Source: Jeotgalicoccus psychrophilus DSM 19085
Lineage (GTDB): Bacteria > Bacillota > Bacilli > Staphylococcales > Salinicoccaceae
Direction of reading: 5' to 3'
Length of the DNA stretch: 34,177 nt
Assembly (NCBI RefSeq): GCF_000425845.1
Contig: NZ_AUEF01000022.1
Span: forward strand, 1-34,177
Of this stretch, positions 15,727 to 24,178 are shown in pieces; positions within the stretch are counted from its first letter, which is position 1; every line of letters starts with the position of its first letter. A program made the translations under genes and the position numbers. The notes beneath the pieces are model-generated. The model did not search any database. It was not told the origin of the DNA and was given only the letters and a program-made list of their open reading frames with translations.

Positions 15727-16040
15727 GCTGGTTTATATTAATATTGGCAGGACTAATGGAAGTAGCAGGAGTAACAGGAATGTCTTTAATTGGCCAAGGT
15801 AGAAAACTGAGCGGTTGGCTGACACTCCTGATCGGATTCCCAATTAGCCTGGCACTGCTGAGCATAGCAATGGAGACTATTCCTTTAGGTGTGGCATATG
15901 CGGTGTGGACAGGAATTGGAACAGTCGGCAGTGCATTAATTGGAATTATCTTTTATAAAGAATCAGCTAGTTATAAACGCGTGATGTATTTATCATTCAT
16001 CATTATTGCGGTAATTGGACTGCGCCTGGTAACGGGATAA
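15723..16040 (+). CDS. ykkD: Guanidine/SMR exporter subunit, YkkD-like
   Basis: A 105-residue SMR protein with four membrane segments; the essential glutamate is E13 in AGLMEVAGVTG. The third-helix stretch AMETIPLGVAYAVWTGIGT and the following SALIGIIFYKESASYKR match B. subtilis YkkD closely. Its start overlaps the stop of the YkkC-like gene in ATGA, so synthesis is coupled in a 1:1 ratio as needed for a heterodimeric pump. The shared riboswitch would turn both on when guanidine builds up. The unit ends at a strong hairpin. Confidence 0.9.
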   Translation: MSWFILILAGLMEVAGVTGMSLIGQGRKLSGWLTLLIGFPISLALLSIAMETIPLGVAYAVWTGIGTVGSALIGIIFYKESASYKRVMYLSFIIIAVIGLRLVTG

Positions 16041-16078
16041 AAAATTGTGGTTTCACATGAAACATGATAAACAGTATG

Positions 16079-16119
16079 AAAAAATCCGTAGGCATAAATT
16101 ATATGCCTACGGATTTTTT
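16079..16119. terminator. Bidirectional terminator, ykkD/yumC-like
   Basis: A perfect 18-bp stem (16079-16096 with 16102-16119) with a 5-nt loop and A/T-rich ends lies between convergent genes; the stop codon of the minus-strand reductase follows at 16121. Confidence 0.92.
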
Positions 16120-16120
16120 A

Positions 16121-17110
16121 TTAGTCCTGTTTAAATACGCTTGTACTGTGTTTAGGCTGTACGCGTGATTTTGGATCGTAAGATGATTTAGCGTATGAAA
16201 TTGCAACTGGTGCTTCACCAAAGCCTGTTGCTATAAGCTTAACTTTACCTTCAAACGTCGTGATATCGCCTGCAGCAAATATACCCGGGATATTTGTTTC
16301 CATGTGAGGGTTAACTTTGATGGAATTTTTCTCAAGATCAAGGCCCCATTCTTTTAATGGTCCAAGGGACGAAATATTACCGAAGTTAACGATTAGCTGG
16401 TCTGCTTTAATCACTTCTTCTGTACCGTCTTTTGCTGTCAGTACAAGCTCTTCCATCTGGCCGTTATTACCTTTAATTTCAGTAACATTCAGTGATGTTT
16501 TAACATTGACAGGTGACTCCATTACTTGCTGAACACTTGTCTCATGTGCTGTAAAGCGTTCACGTCTGTGTACCAGCGTGACTGATTTAGCAAGTTCCTG
16601 AAGCATCAATGACCAGTCGAGAGCTGAGTCTCCGCCCCCGAGTACGACAACGTCCTGATCTCTGAATTTTTCAAGGTCTCTAACTGCGTATTGCAGTGAA
16701 GTGCCTTCAAAAGCTGCTTCGTTATCCAAACCGATTTTACGAGGCTGGAAAGCACCTACTCCTGCAGTGATTAAAATTGTTCTTGTAAGGTATTCACCTT
16801 TATCAGTTTTCAAAACAAAGTGATCATCTTCGCGCTCGTATGATTGTACTGTTTCCCCAAGGTGAAGTTCAGGTTCAGCATACTGCGCCTGTGTCACCAG
16901 ATTAGATACTAAATCTTTAGCCAGGATTTTTGGGAAGCCGCCCACGTCGTAAATATATTTGTCCGGATATAATTCCATTAATTGTCCGCCAAGTTCAGGC
17001 AGACTATCTATTAGTCTTACAGACATTTGTCTCATACCTGCATAAAAAGTAGAGAATAATCCAGTAGGTCCTCCACCGATTATCGTTACATCTACAATTT
17101 CGTCTTTCAT
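16121..17110 (-). CDS. Ferredoxin/flavodoxin--NADP+ reductase type 2 (YumC-like)
   Basis: A 329-residue flavoprotein of the thioredoxin-reductase-like FNR family. The FAD site is IGGGPTG (11-17), the NADPH site is VLGGGDSALD (156-165), and GIFAAGDIT near the C-terminus completes the FAD contacts. There is no CxxC redox pair in the NADP domain, which separates it from thioredoxin reductase. It would transfer electrons from NADPH to ferredoxin or flavodoxin in the cytosol. GGAGGG precedes the ATG. It is a single minus-strand gene bounded by a terminator. Confidence 0.93.
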   Translation of the reverse strand: MKDEIVDVTIIGGGPTGLFSTFYAGMRQMSVRLIDSLPELGGQLMELYPDKYIYDVGGFPKILAKDLVSNLVTQAQYAEPELHLGETVQSYEREDDHFVLKTDKGEYLTRTILITAGVGAFQPRKIGLDNEAAFEGTSLQYAVRDLEKFRDQDVVVLGGGDSALDWSLMLQELAKSVTLVHRRERFTAHETSVQQVMESPVNVKTSLNVTEIKGNNGQMEELVLTAKDGTEEVIKADQLIVNFGNISSLGPLKEWGLDLEKNSIKVNPHMETNIPGIFAAGDITTFEGKVKLIATGFGEAPVAISYAKSSYDPKSRVQPKHSTSVFKQD

Positions 17111-17135
17111 GAATATAACCCTCCAGTAATATACG

Positions 17136-17173
17136 AATAATGTTTTTATATTTTCATTCCATTAAACATTATT
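17136..17173. promoter_or_regulatory. Inverted repeat upstream of the yumC-like gene
   Basis: AATAATGTTT (17136-17145) and AAACATTATT (17164-17173) are exact reverse complements 18 nt apart, 26 bp before the reductase start. It could be an operator or a 5' leader hairpin; nothing in the window indicates which. Confidence 0.35.
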
Positions 17174-17252
17174 ACACAGGAGGGACTGAAAATAAAAGTG
17201 TTTGGCATGCTGTAACGTCGCTGTAACGCGTAATTCAGACTTTCGAATGACG

Positions 17253-18416
17253 TTATGCTTTGCGCGGATCGCGCCAGAAAAATACTGTAATAAGAAAACC
17301 GATGACAAGAACTATCGCACTGAAGTAGTAAGGGTAATCCAGATTCATATCAAATAGTATACCAGCGATAACGGGTCCGATTACATTGGCGAGTGACGTA
17401 AAGAATGAGTTCATCCCGCCTGCAAAGCCCTGGTTATTACCCGCAATATGCGACAGGAACGTAGTAACCGCTGGACGTATCAGGTCAAAACCGATGAAGA
17501 TGATAAACGCAATTGCCATAACGCCCCAGTATGATTCTAAAAATGTAATGGCAAAAACGAGTATTGCGGTATAGATAATAGATACTCTGATAATATTCAG
17601 TTCACCGTAACGGCGTGTCAGCGGTTCGAATAAAACAATCTGTGCAAAAGTACCAATTATAGCACCGCCAGCAATCGCGATTGCAATATCAGCCGGTGTA
17701 AATCCAAGTTTGCGGTCGAAGTATAAACTGAAGAAGGACTCGAATGCCGCAAGACCGAATGACGAAACAAATATAACGAGAAAGGCAATGAAAAATATTG
17801 GTGTAAAAATCTTTCTGAAATTACTTGTTGTCACTTCTGTCTTATCAGCTGCGACTTCTGTAACTTTCTCAGGTTCATCTAACATAAAAATAGATAAAAT
17901 TGCACTGATTAAACCGAGTGCCGCGGCGATGAAAAATGGCAGACGTGTAGCAATTTCAGCCAGCACGCCGCCGATACCCGGTCCGATAATGAAACCGAAG
18001 TTAATCGCAGCAGTCATGTAACCGAGAGACCGTGCCCGGTTTTTATTAGTTGTAATGTCGACAATAAATGCGGTAACCGCCGGCATAATAAATGCACCGG
18101 CAAGACCGCCGAGCATGCGGGAAAGAAACAGCACTTCAATCGTTTTTCCTAACCCAAATAATAGTTCGGAAAATGCAAAAATAAACAGCCCAATGACGAT
18201 AATGATTTTACGTCCGAACTTATCTGCTGCCCGTCCTGTGAAAGGCGAAAAAATTAATTGTGTAAAAGCAAAGGCGGCGGTTAAATAACCGACACCGGCA
18301 CCGCTGATGTTCAGTTCGTTCATTATTGACGGCATAACCGGTATTACAAGACTTATTCCTAGAAAAACTAGGAAAATACTGCTATACAATAAGTAGAGCT
18401 GATATTTTTTCTTCAT
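17253..18416 (-). CDS. MFS multidrug exporter, NorA-like
   Basis: A 387-residue, twelve-segment MFS drug:proton antiporter (DHA1). It resembles S. aureus NorA throughout: FLGISLVIPVMPSIM in helix 1, motif A as GRAADKFGRKIII, motif C-like GFIIGPGIGGVLAE in helix 5, and GFDLIRPAVTTFLSHIAGNN later. The ATG at 18416 is chosen over the one at 18446: AAGGTG precedes it, and the 387-residue product then equals the NorA length. Drug range is unknown. It is divergent from the zinc exporter, with about 100 bp between the two. Confidence 0.88.
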   Translation of the reverse strand: MKKKYQLYLLYSSIFLVFLGISLVIPVMPSIMNELNISGAGVGYLTAAFAFTQLIFSPFTGRAADKFGRKIIIVIGLFIFAFSELLFGLGKTIEVLFLSRMLGGLAGAFIMPAVTAFIVDITTNKNRARSLGYMTAAINFGFIIGPGIGGVLAEIATRLPFFIAAALGLISAILSIFMLDEPEKVTEVAADKTEVTTSNFRKIFTPIFFIAFLVIFVSSFGLAAFESFFSLYFDRKLGFTPADIAIAIAGGAIIGTFAQIVLFEPLTRRYGELNIIRVSIIYTAILVFAITFLESYWGVMAIAFIIFIGFDLIRPAVTTFLSHIAGNNQGFAGGMNSFFTSLANVIGPVIAGILFDMNLDYPYYFSAIVLVIGFLITVFFWRDPRKA

Positions 18417-18516
18417 CTTATGTGTCACCTTCTTAGAATTCTGCATATGTTAAGATATATACTACACTTGAAAATAGAAAAATAATAGTGAAAAATAGAT
18501 GAATTGAGGTGGGTTT

Positions 18517-19434
18517 TTGGGAGAGCATAATCACGATCACCACCACGACCATACTCAGGGTGCGAATAAAAAAGCACTGACAATCAGTTTAATATTAATA
18601 GCTTCCTTTATGATTGTAGAAGTCATCGGGGGTGTGCTGACAAACAGTCTTGCCCTCTTAAGTGATGCTGGTCATATGCTGAGTGATGCAGTGTCCCTTG
18701 CTGTTGCATTGGCTGCTTTTAAAATGGGTGAAAAAGCAGCGGACTCGGCACGGACATTCGGTTACCGGAGATTTGAAATACTGGCAGCTGTATTTAATGG
18801 TGTAACATTAATTGTGATAGCGGTGTTTATCGTAGCAGAAGCTGCAGGACGTTTTGTAAATCCGCCGGAAATCGCAACGACGGGTATGCTTGTCATTGCA
18901 GTTTTAGGTCTTGTCGTTAATATAATCGTGGCGAAAATATTAATGTCGGGTGATACTCACGATAACTTGAATATGAAAGGTGCACTGCTGCATGTGTTTG
19001 GTGATTTACTCGGTTCAGTTGCAGCCATAGTGGCGGCTTTGTCCATTATGTTTTTTGGATGGGGCTTCATGGATCCGCTGGCGAGTGTTATCGTTGCAGT
19101 TTTAATTGCAGTCAGCGGTTTTAGAATACTCCGTCAATCATTGAATGTACTAATGGAAGGTGTGCCGGAAAATATAGATGTCGACACAGTCATTAATACA
19201 ATTAATAATATTGAAGGTGTCGAAGATGCACATCATCTGCATGTCTGGAGTATTTCGAGCGGCATGAATGCGCTGAGTGTACACATAGTGGTCAATGGAA
19301 CGCTCAACGTTCATGAAACTCAAAAGATTATTCACCGTATAGAAGAGCAGATGAAGCATGAAAATATTGAGCACGTCACTGTACAGGTAGAATGTAAACA
19401 CCATGACCATGATGATGAACTGCTGTGCAATTAA
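18517..19434 (+). CDS. CDF-family zinc/divalent cation exporter, CzcD-like
   Basis: A 305-residue cation diffusion facilitator. The N-terminus is histidine-rich (HNHDHHHDH), six membrane segments follow, and a cytoplasmic ferredoxin-like domain begins near 210. The metal site is formed by the HMLSD motif (H53, D57) in helix 2 and HVFGD (H159, D163) in helix 5, the HD-HD pattern of zinc/cobalt/cadmium exporters. The C-terminus ends in another His/Asp/Cys cluster (CKHHDHDDELLC). The start is TTG at 18517, 5 nt after GAGGTG. It is a single gene ending at the 19441-19472 hairpin. Confidence 0.92.
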   Translation: MGEHNHDHHHDHTQGANKKALTISLILIASFMIVEVIGGVLTNSLALLSDAGHMLSDAVSLAVALAAFKMGEKAADSARTFGYRRFEILAAVFNGVTLIVIAVFIVAEAAGRFVNPPEIATTGMLVIAVLGLVVNIIVAKILMSGDTHDNLNMKGALLHVFGDLLGSVAAIVAALSIMFFGWGFMDPLASVIVAVLIAVSGFRILRQSLNVLMEGVPENIDVDTVINTINNIEGVEDAHHLHVWSISSGMNALSVHIVVNGTLNVHETQKIIHRIEEQMKHENIEHVTVQVECKHHDHDDELLCN

Positions 19435-19440
19435 CCGCTT

Positions 19441-19472
19441 AAGTTCTGGACAGCAATGTTCAGGGCTTTTTT
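19441..19472 (+). terminator. Terminator after CDF exporter
   Basis: A 12-bp stem with several wobble pairs (19441-19452 with 19457-19468) encloses a GCAA tetraloop and runs into six T. It lies seven bases after the CDF stop codon. Confidence 0.7.
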
Positions 19473-19512
19473 GTTATTATAGATTTAAGACAAATACACA
19501 GGGGATGATGAT

Positions 19513-19890
19513 GTGAAAGAGATTCATACGAAATACTCACGTAACAGCAAGGGACATTATGTACCGGGGATGATACATAACGACACTTTATATATTTCCG
19601 GACAATTATCCTTAAATCTTGAGACAGGCAAAATAGTTGACGGCGGCATTGCTGCTGAGACTAAAAGAGCGCTCCAGAATATGGAATTAGTATTGGATGA
19701 GGCTGGTTTAACAAAAGAAGATATAATCATGGTCAGATTATATACATCGGACGTTGAGAACTGGGATATCATCAATACTGAATACAGCAAGTACTTCGGT
19801 GACCATAAACCCTCCCGTGCTGTTGTACCGACGAGAGAGCTCCATTACGGCTGCCTAGTCGAAATTGAAGCTGTCGCAGCGGTAAAATAA
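19513..19890 (+). CDS. RidA family enamine/imine deaminase
   Basis: A 125-residue RidA/YjgF protein. The conserved elements are YVPGMIHNDTLYISGQLSLN near the N-terminus (split here by normal spacing), the R102 of KPSRAVVP that binds the carboxylate of the substrate, and the final EIEAVAAV. RidA hydrolyses reactive 2-aminoacrylate and similar enamines made by PLP dehydratases. The GTG at 19513 follows AGGGG by 8 nt. The next gene, 25 bp on, encodes a PLP enzyme that could make such a product. Residue R102 supports a true deaminase rather than a RidA-like relative. Confidence 0.9.
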   Translation: MKEIHTKYSRNSKGHYVPGMIHNDTLYISGQLSLNLETGKIVDGGIAAETKRALQNMELVLDEAGLTKEDIIMVRLYTSDVENWDIINTEYSKYFGDHKPSRAVVPTRELHYGCLVEIEAVAAVK

Positions 19891-19915
19891 ACATATATAT
19901 AAGGGGGAATTAACT

Positions 19916-21022
19916 ATGAATTATCAAGAAATAGATACGCCGGCATTATTAATTGATGAAACTGTACTTAATAAAAATCTTAAATATATGAGCGATTATG
20001 CAGCAGCACAAAAAGTTAAGCTGCGTCCGCACACGAAAACACATAAGATGCCTCATCTGGCACTTAAGCAGACTGCACACGGCGCAGAAGGCATCACTGT
20101 TGCCAAAGTCGGTGAAGCGGAGATTATGGCCGTTTACGGACTTGACGATATTTTTATCGCCAATCAGATTGTTGGTAAACAAAAGCTTGAAAGAATTAAG
20201 AAACTGGCAGAACAGATTAATATTTCATTCGGTGTCGATAGTATCCATCATATAGAAGAAATCGATAAAGTATTTGAAGGCGCTGATAAAAAAGCGCAGG
20301 TGCTGATTGAAATTGAAGTCGGTGAAGAACGCTCCGGCATTATTGAAGAAATAGACTATAAACTGTTATTAAATAGTATACGTGCAGCTAAAAACGTCGA
20401 GTTAAAAGGTATTTTCTCACACGACGGACATACCTACAAAGCTGTCGATAAACATGACTGCTATGATTTATTCATGACAGCAACAACGCGCACACTGCAT
20501 TTTGCAAACGTTGCGAGAGATATGGATTTTGAATTTGAAACAGTAAGCATCGGTTCAACTCCGCCGTTTATGTTCGGTTTTGATATTCCAGAAGGTGTTA
20601 CTGAAATTAGACCTGGAACATATATTTTAATGGACGGGTCACAATCCAATGCTATTGATTCATATGCGCATTCTGCGGCAAGCGTGCTGACTACTATCAT
20701 TAGTAAACCGACGGCGGAACGTGTCATTACAGACGTTGGTGCAAAAGGACTGACAGCACAATCGCGCAGTAAAGGACTGACAACGACAGAAGGCTTCGGT
20801 AAAATTAAGGAATTTGAAAGCGTTCATGTACACGGAGTATTTGATGAACATGCGATTATCTATAATCAGGAATTTAGTAAAAAAGTAAGCATCGGCGATA
20901 AAGTGCGAATTATTCCGAATCATATATGTCCGGTGTCGAACTTATATCATAAAGCTTACCTCATTAACAGTGGTGAAGTTGTAAAAGAAATTGATATTGC
21001 TGCACAGGGCAGACTTCAATAA
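19916..21022 (+). CDS. DSD1-type PLP enzyme (D-threonine aldolase / D-serine dehydratase-like)
   Basis: A 368-residue fold-type III PLP enzyme (alanine-racemase-like barrel plus beta domain). The N-terminal RPHTKTHK contains the PLP lysine, most likely K41. The C-terminal IPNHICPVSNLY supplies H336 and C338, the metal ligands seen in eukaryotic D-serine dehydratase and D-threonine aldolase. The family either cleaves D-3-hydroxy amino acids or dehydrates D-serine/D-threonine; sequence alone does not decide. Linkage to RidA favours the dehydratase reaction. AGGGGG precedes the ATG. The operon ends at 21027-21067. Confidence 0.85.
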   Translation: MNYQEIDTPALLIDETVLNKNLKYMSDYAAAQKVKLRPHTKTHKMPHLALKQTAHGAEGITVAKVGEAEIMAVYGLDDIFIANQIVGKQKLERIKKLAEQINISFGVDSIHHIEEIDKVFEGADKKAQVLIEIEVGEERSGIIEEIDYKLLLNSIRAAKNVELKGIFSHDGHTYKAVDKHDCYDLFMTATTRTLHFANVARDMDFEFETVSIGSTPPFMFGFDIPEGVTEIRPGTYILMDGSQSNAIDSYAHSAASVLTTIISKPTAERVITDVGAKGLTAQSRSKGLTTTEGFGKIKEFESVHVHGVFDEHAIIYNQEFSKKVSIGDKVRIIPNHICPVSNLYHKAYLINSGEVVKEIDIAAQGRLQ

Positions 21023-21026
21023 ATAA

Positions 21027-21067
21027 AAAGAGTATCTCAGTGATATTTTATCACTGAGATACTCTTT
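21027..21067. terminator. Bidirectional terminator, DSD1-like/BCCT
   Basis: A perfect 19-bp stem (21027-21045 with 21049-21067) with a TTT loop separates convergent genes. The T run is better on the minus strand, following the BCCT gene. Confidence 0.9.
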
Positions 21068-21072
21068 AAATG

Positions 21073-22701
21073 TTAAAAGCCTCTCGGTTTATCTTCTTCG
21101 GCATACGCCTCAAGATCTTCCTGATATTCTTCAAGAGAACTTTCTTTATAGTTCTTCATACGTTCTTTGTTAGGAGTAATAGACAGTCCTAAATACTTAC
21201 GTTCATTATTGGCATCTTTATAAAATGCAATCATCATCATAATAACAACTAAACTAAATGGCAATGCAGCGATAATCGCAGCAGATTGCAATGCATTTAG
21301 TCCGGTTTCCCCGCCGGCAGCAAGAAGAGTGAATGCGATAGCTGATAAGGCGATACCCCATGTAAGTTTAGTTTTCCCGGAAGGTGTCAAGTTACCGTGA
21401 GATGTCTGCATACCGAGTACGAATGTTGCCGAGTCTGCAGATGTAATAAAGAATGATGATACTAATAAAATAGCCAGCATTGAAAGTATCGTACCCATAG
21501 GTAGTTCATCAAATATGGCGAACAGCTGTACTTCGGTCGCCATATTAAATATTTCCGGATTTGCTATACCTGTGGAAATCCCTGTTATACCGAATACGCT
21601 GAACCAGATAATACCTATTACAGTCGGCACAAGTAAAACCGCAATAATAAATTCTCTAATCGTACGGCCTTTGGAAACACGGGCGATAAATATACCAACA
21701 AATGGACTCCAGCTCATCCACCAGCCCCAGTAATAAATTGTCCATGAACTGAGCCACTCTGTTTTTTGTGCATTAAGCGGTGCAACATCAAAGCTGTTAT
21801 ATAAGAATGTGCTTAAATACCCGCCGGTGCCTGTAGTCATAACATTTAAAATAAGCATTGTCGGTCCGACAACAAGAATAATAACGAACAGGAGTCCTGC
21901 GAGTATCATGTTTAAGTTGCTTAAATACTGAATACCTTTGCTGAGACCGCTCCATGCACTGATTAAAAAAAGTACTGTGACGACAGAGATAATAATTCCC
22001 TGGGACGTAAGACCGACCGGCACATCGAATAAATAATTCAACCCGCCATTAATCTGCATTGCGCCGATACCAAGTGAAACTGCAACACCGATAACTGTTG
22101 CGAAAACTGCAAGTACATCTATTAGGATTCCGAGCCATCCGTCAACAAGGTTGCCGAATAATGGACGAAGTGTTTTCGAGAGCAGTCCGACTTCTCCTTT
22201 TCTAAAACTGGAATATGCAAGTGACAAAGCGACGATGCCATATATAGCCCAGGCATGAATTCCGTAGTGAAGAAAAGTTGAGCGCATAGATTCTGCAAGT
22301 GCTTCCGTCGTTCCGGGGTCTGCTGTAGGGGGTGACATAAAGTGAGCCATCGGCTCTCCTGCACCATAGAAAACAAGTCCGATTCCCATGCCGGCACTGA
22401 ACAGCATAGTAATCCATGAAATAGTGCTGAATTCCGGTTCGTCGTCCGGCTGTCCCAATTTGAGTTTACCTATTGGACTGAATACGAGAAAAGCAGAAAA
22501 GAATACAATTACCGTAACGAGTATCATGTAATACCAGCCGAAATATGTAGTTACCCAGCCGGAAATAGCACCTGAAATTTCACCGAATTGATTGGGAAAT
22601 ATTGCACCTATAATTACAAGCAGTCCGACAATAACTGCTGCGAAGACAAAAACATATGATATTTTTTTTGATTTCTCAGATGATGCTGAATGATTTGTCA
22701 T
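21073..22701 (-). CDS. BCCT-family betaine/choline/carnitine transporter
   Basis: A 542-residue carrier with twelve membrane segments. The glycine-rich GMGIGLVFYGAGEP starts at 104 and identifies the BCCT sodium/betaine site; the tryptophan-rich stretch WTIYYWGWWMSWSPFVG and the following RTIREF are the family signature. The hydrophilic, acidic C-terminal tail may sense osmotic state as in BetP. ATG at 22701 has AAGGAG upstream; the longer form from 22731 lacks a ribosome site. Likely role: sodium-coupled uptake of compatible solutes in a halotolerant cell. Exact substrate is unknown. Confidence 0.92.
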   Translation of the reverse strand: MTNHSASSEKSKKISYVFVFAAVIVGLLVIIGAIFPNQFGEISGAISGWVTTYFGWYYMILVTVIVFFSAFLVFSPIGKLKLGQPDDEPEFSTISWITMLFSAGMGIGLVFYGAGEPMAHFMSPPTADPGTTEALAESMRSTFLHYGIHAWAIYGIVALSLAYSSFRKGEVGLLSKTLRPLFGNLVDGWLGILIDVLAVFATVIGVAVSLGIGAMQINGGLNYLFDVPVGLTSQGIIISVVTVLFLISAWSGLSKGIQYLSNLNMILAGLLFVIILVVGPTMLILNVMTTGTGGYLSTFLYNSFDVAPLNAQKTEWLSSWTIYYWGWWMSWSPFVGIFIARVSKGRTIREFIIAVLLVPTVIGIIWFSVFGITGISTGIANPEIFNMATEVQLFAIFDELPMGTILSMLAILLVSSFFITSADSATFVLGMQTSHGNLTPSGKTKLTWGIALSAIAFTLLAAGGETGLNALQSAAIIAALPFSLVVIMMMIAFYKDANNERKYLGLSITPNKERMKNYKESSLEEYQEDLEAYAEEDKPRGF

Positions 22702-22738
22702 TACTTCACTCCTTTTTGATTTTTGACACAACGGGTAA

Positions 22739-22777
22739 ATGATAACAATCTATATGTAAGACTTCAACCCGTGAAGT
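22739..22777 (-). promoter_or_regulatory. BCCT gene promoter with overlapping dyad
   Basis: On the minus strand TTGAAG (22762-22767) and TATCAT (22739-22744) are 17 nt apart, just upstream of the BCCT gene. The dyad ACTTCA-N5-TGAAGT (22761-22766 and 22772-22777) overlaps the -35 box, a natural repressor position. The regulator is not identifiable here. Confidence 0.55.
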
Positions 22778-22842
22778 TGGAAAAAAGCCGTTGTGCCTGC
22801 AGATATTACTTTATAAATAGCCGTATAACCGGATTATAAACA

Positions 22843-22878
22843 ATAAAGAGTGAAATCATTAATGATTTCACTCTTTAT
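22843..22878 (-). terminator. Terminator after M20 amidohydrolase
   Basis: A perfect 18-bp palindrome centred at 22860/22861; on the minus strand it runs into TTTATTGTTTAT. It lies a few bases past the stop of the M20 gene. Confidence 0.82.
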
Positions 22879-22887
22879 ATATTGCAG

Positions 22888-24156
22888 TTATTTATTTGTT
22901 AATGTCACAGCTGATTTAAATAAAGTCTGTACAGCAGAGATCATGCTGTCTTCATTTACATCGAATTTTTCATTATGATGTCCTGCTGCAAGCTCAGTAC
23001 CGAAAATACAGTAAGACGCCTGGCCGCCCTGCTCCTGTACGCGGTTAATGAAAAATGTTGCATCTTCACTGCCGCTCGGTTTGTTTTCTTCCAGCTCGGT
23101 AACGAGATTCTCACTGTCGGCTGCTTCGGCGAGTACTCTGGCAAGTTCAGTTGATCCTTTGGCACTCTTTCCTTCACCGACAGTTTCAATTGTATAATCC
23201 ACCTGAAACATTTGTGCAGCACCCTTAATAATAGATTCAGCATACTGTTTCATATAATCATTCAGTTCGCTTGTCGTGCCTCTCGTTTCGATTTTAAGAC
23301 TGGCACTGTCTGCGATAACATTACGTCCGCTTCCCGCGTGCAGTTCACCGACATTAATACGGGTTGCACCTCCGGAATGACGGGGAATTGCATTTAAGTT
23401 AATGACAGCATTGGCAGCAGCAAGCATGGCATTTTTACCTTCTTCCGGCTGTCCGCCGGCATGCGATGATACACCTTTAAATGATACATCGAGTTTAGTC
23501 GTGGCAAGAAAGCCGTTATTTGAAGCGAGGAAATGATTGAATGGCACGCCGGTGCCGATGTGTGATGCGATAAAGAAATCAGCATCATCAACGACACCTG
23601 CCTCAACCATCGAACGTGCCCCGCGTGTACCTTCTTCAGCGGGCTGGAATAATATTTTAATAGTTCCTTTTAAGTCAGTCTTATTTTCCACTAAGAGAGT
23701 TGCAAGACCAAGGGCGATTGACGTGTGAACATCATGGCCGCAAGCGTGCATTTCATTATTTACGGAGCGGAATCCTTCCTGCAGAGGGAAGTGGCTACTC
23801 TCCTCTGATTCATAGATTGGCAAAGCATCCATATCAACTCGGAAAACGACAACCGGTCCGTCAATACCCGTGTCGAGCGTTGCGGCAATACCAGTGTAGC
23901 CGTCAGCAACTTTGTCCAGATACTCGAGGACAGCACCGTTCTCTTTCGCCCAGTCATAATGCGCTGCTGTTTCTTCCTGAGTCGGTTTACCCATTGTGAA
24001 ATCAGGATTCATTACTTCTCTGCCAATTTTAATATCGTAGCCGAGTTTATCCAGTTCATCAGCCACTTTCGTAGCCGTACGCATCTCCAAAAATCCAAGC
24101 TCGGGATGCTGGTGAAAATCCCTGCGCCAGTTTATGAGCTGTGTGTGTAAAGACAC
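22888..24156 (-). CDS. M20 amidohydrolase, AbgA/AbgB-like
   Basis: A 422-residue M20D metallopeptidase. Metal-binding residues are visible: HACGHDVH at 137-144 (C139, H141), E174/E175 in PAEEGTRGA, H199 in ASHIGTG, and the late GHH (in AAGHHNEKFD). The N-terminal insertion of about 35 residues (REVMNPDF to DWAKENG) is typical of the p-aminobenzoyl-glutamate hydrolase branch. A GTG start at 24156 follows GGAG. It lies 22 bp after the AbgT-type carrier, so import and hydrolysis of an N-acyl amino acid or p-aminobenzoyl-glutamate are probably coupled. Only one subunit gene is present, unlike the AbgA/AbgB pair of E. coli. Confidence 0.88.
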   Translation of the reverse strand: MSLHTQLINWRRDFHQHPELGFLEMRTATKVADELDKLGYDIKIGREVMNPDFTMGKPTQEETAAHYDWAKENGAVLEYLDKVADGYTGIAATLDTGIDGPVVVFRVDMDALPIYESEESSHFPLQEGFRSVNNEMHACGHDVHTSIALGLATLLVENKTDLKGTIKILFQPAEEGTRGARSMVEAGVVDDADFFIASHIGTGVPFNHFLASNNGFLATTKLDVSFKGVSSHAGGQPEEGKNAMLAAANAVINLNAIPRHSGGATRINVGELHAGSGRNVIADSASLKIETRGTTSELNDYMKQYAESIIKGAAQMFQVDYTIETVGEGKSAKGSTELARVLAEAADSENLVTELEENKPSGSEDATFFINRVQEQGGQASYCIFGTELAAGHHNEKFDVNEDSMISAVQTLFKSAVTLTNK

Positions 24157-24178
24157 GTTAAATCATCTCCAGATTAAA

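Noticed and set aside
17205-17226. Direct repeat GCTGTAACG (two copies 11 bp apart) as a regulator site
   Set aside because: Two short copies just past the 3' end of the NorA-like gene, with no promoter alignment; too little to support a site.
23700-23999. Plus-strand ORF of 99 codons opposite the M20 gene
   Set aside because: It lies wholly antisense to a well-conserved metallopeptidase frame, has no ribosome site and no recognisable fold.
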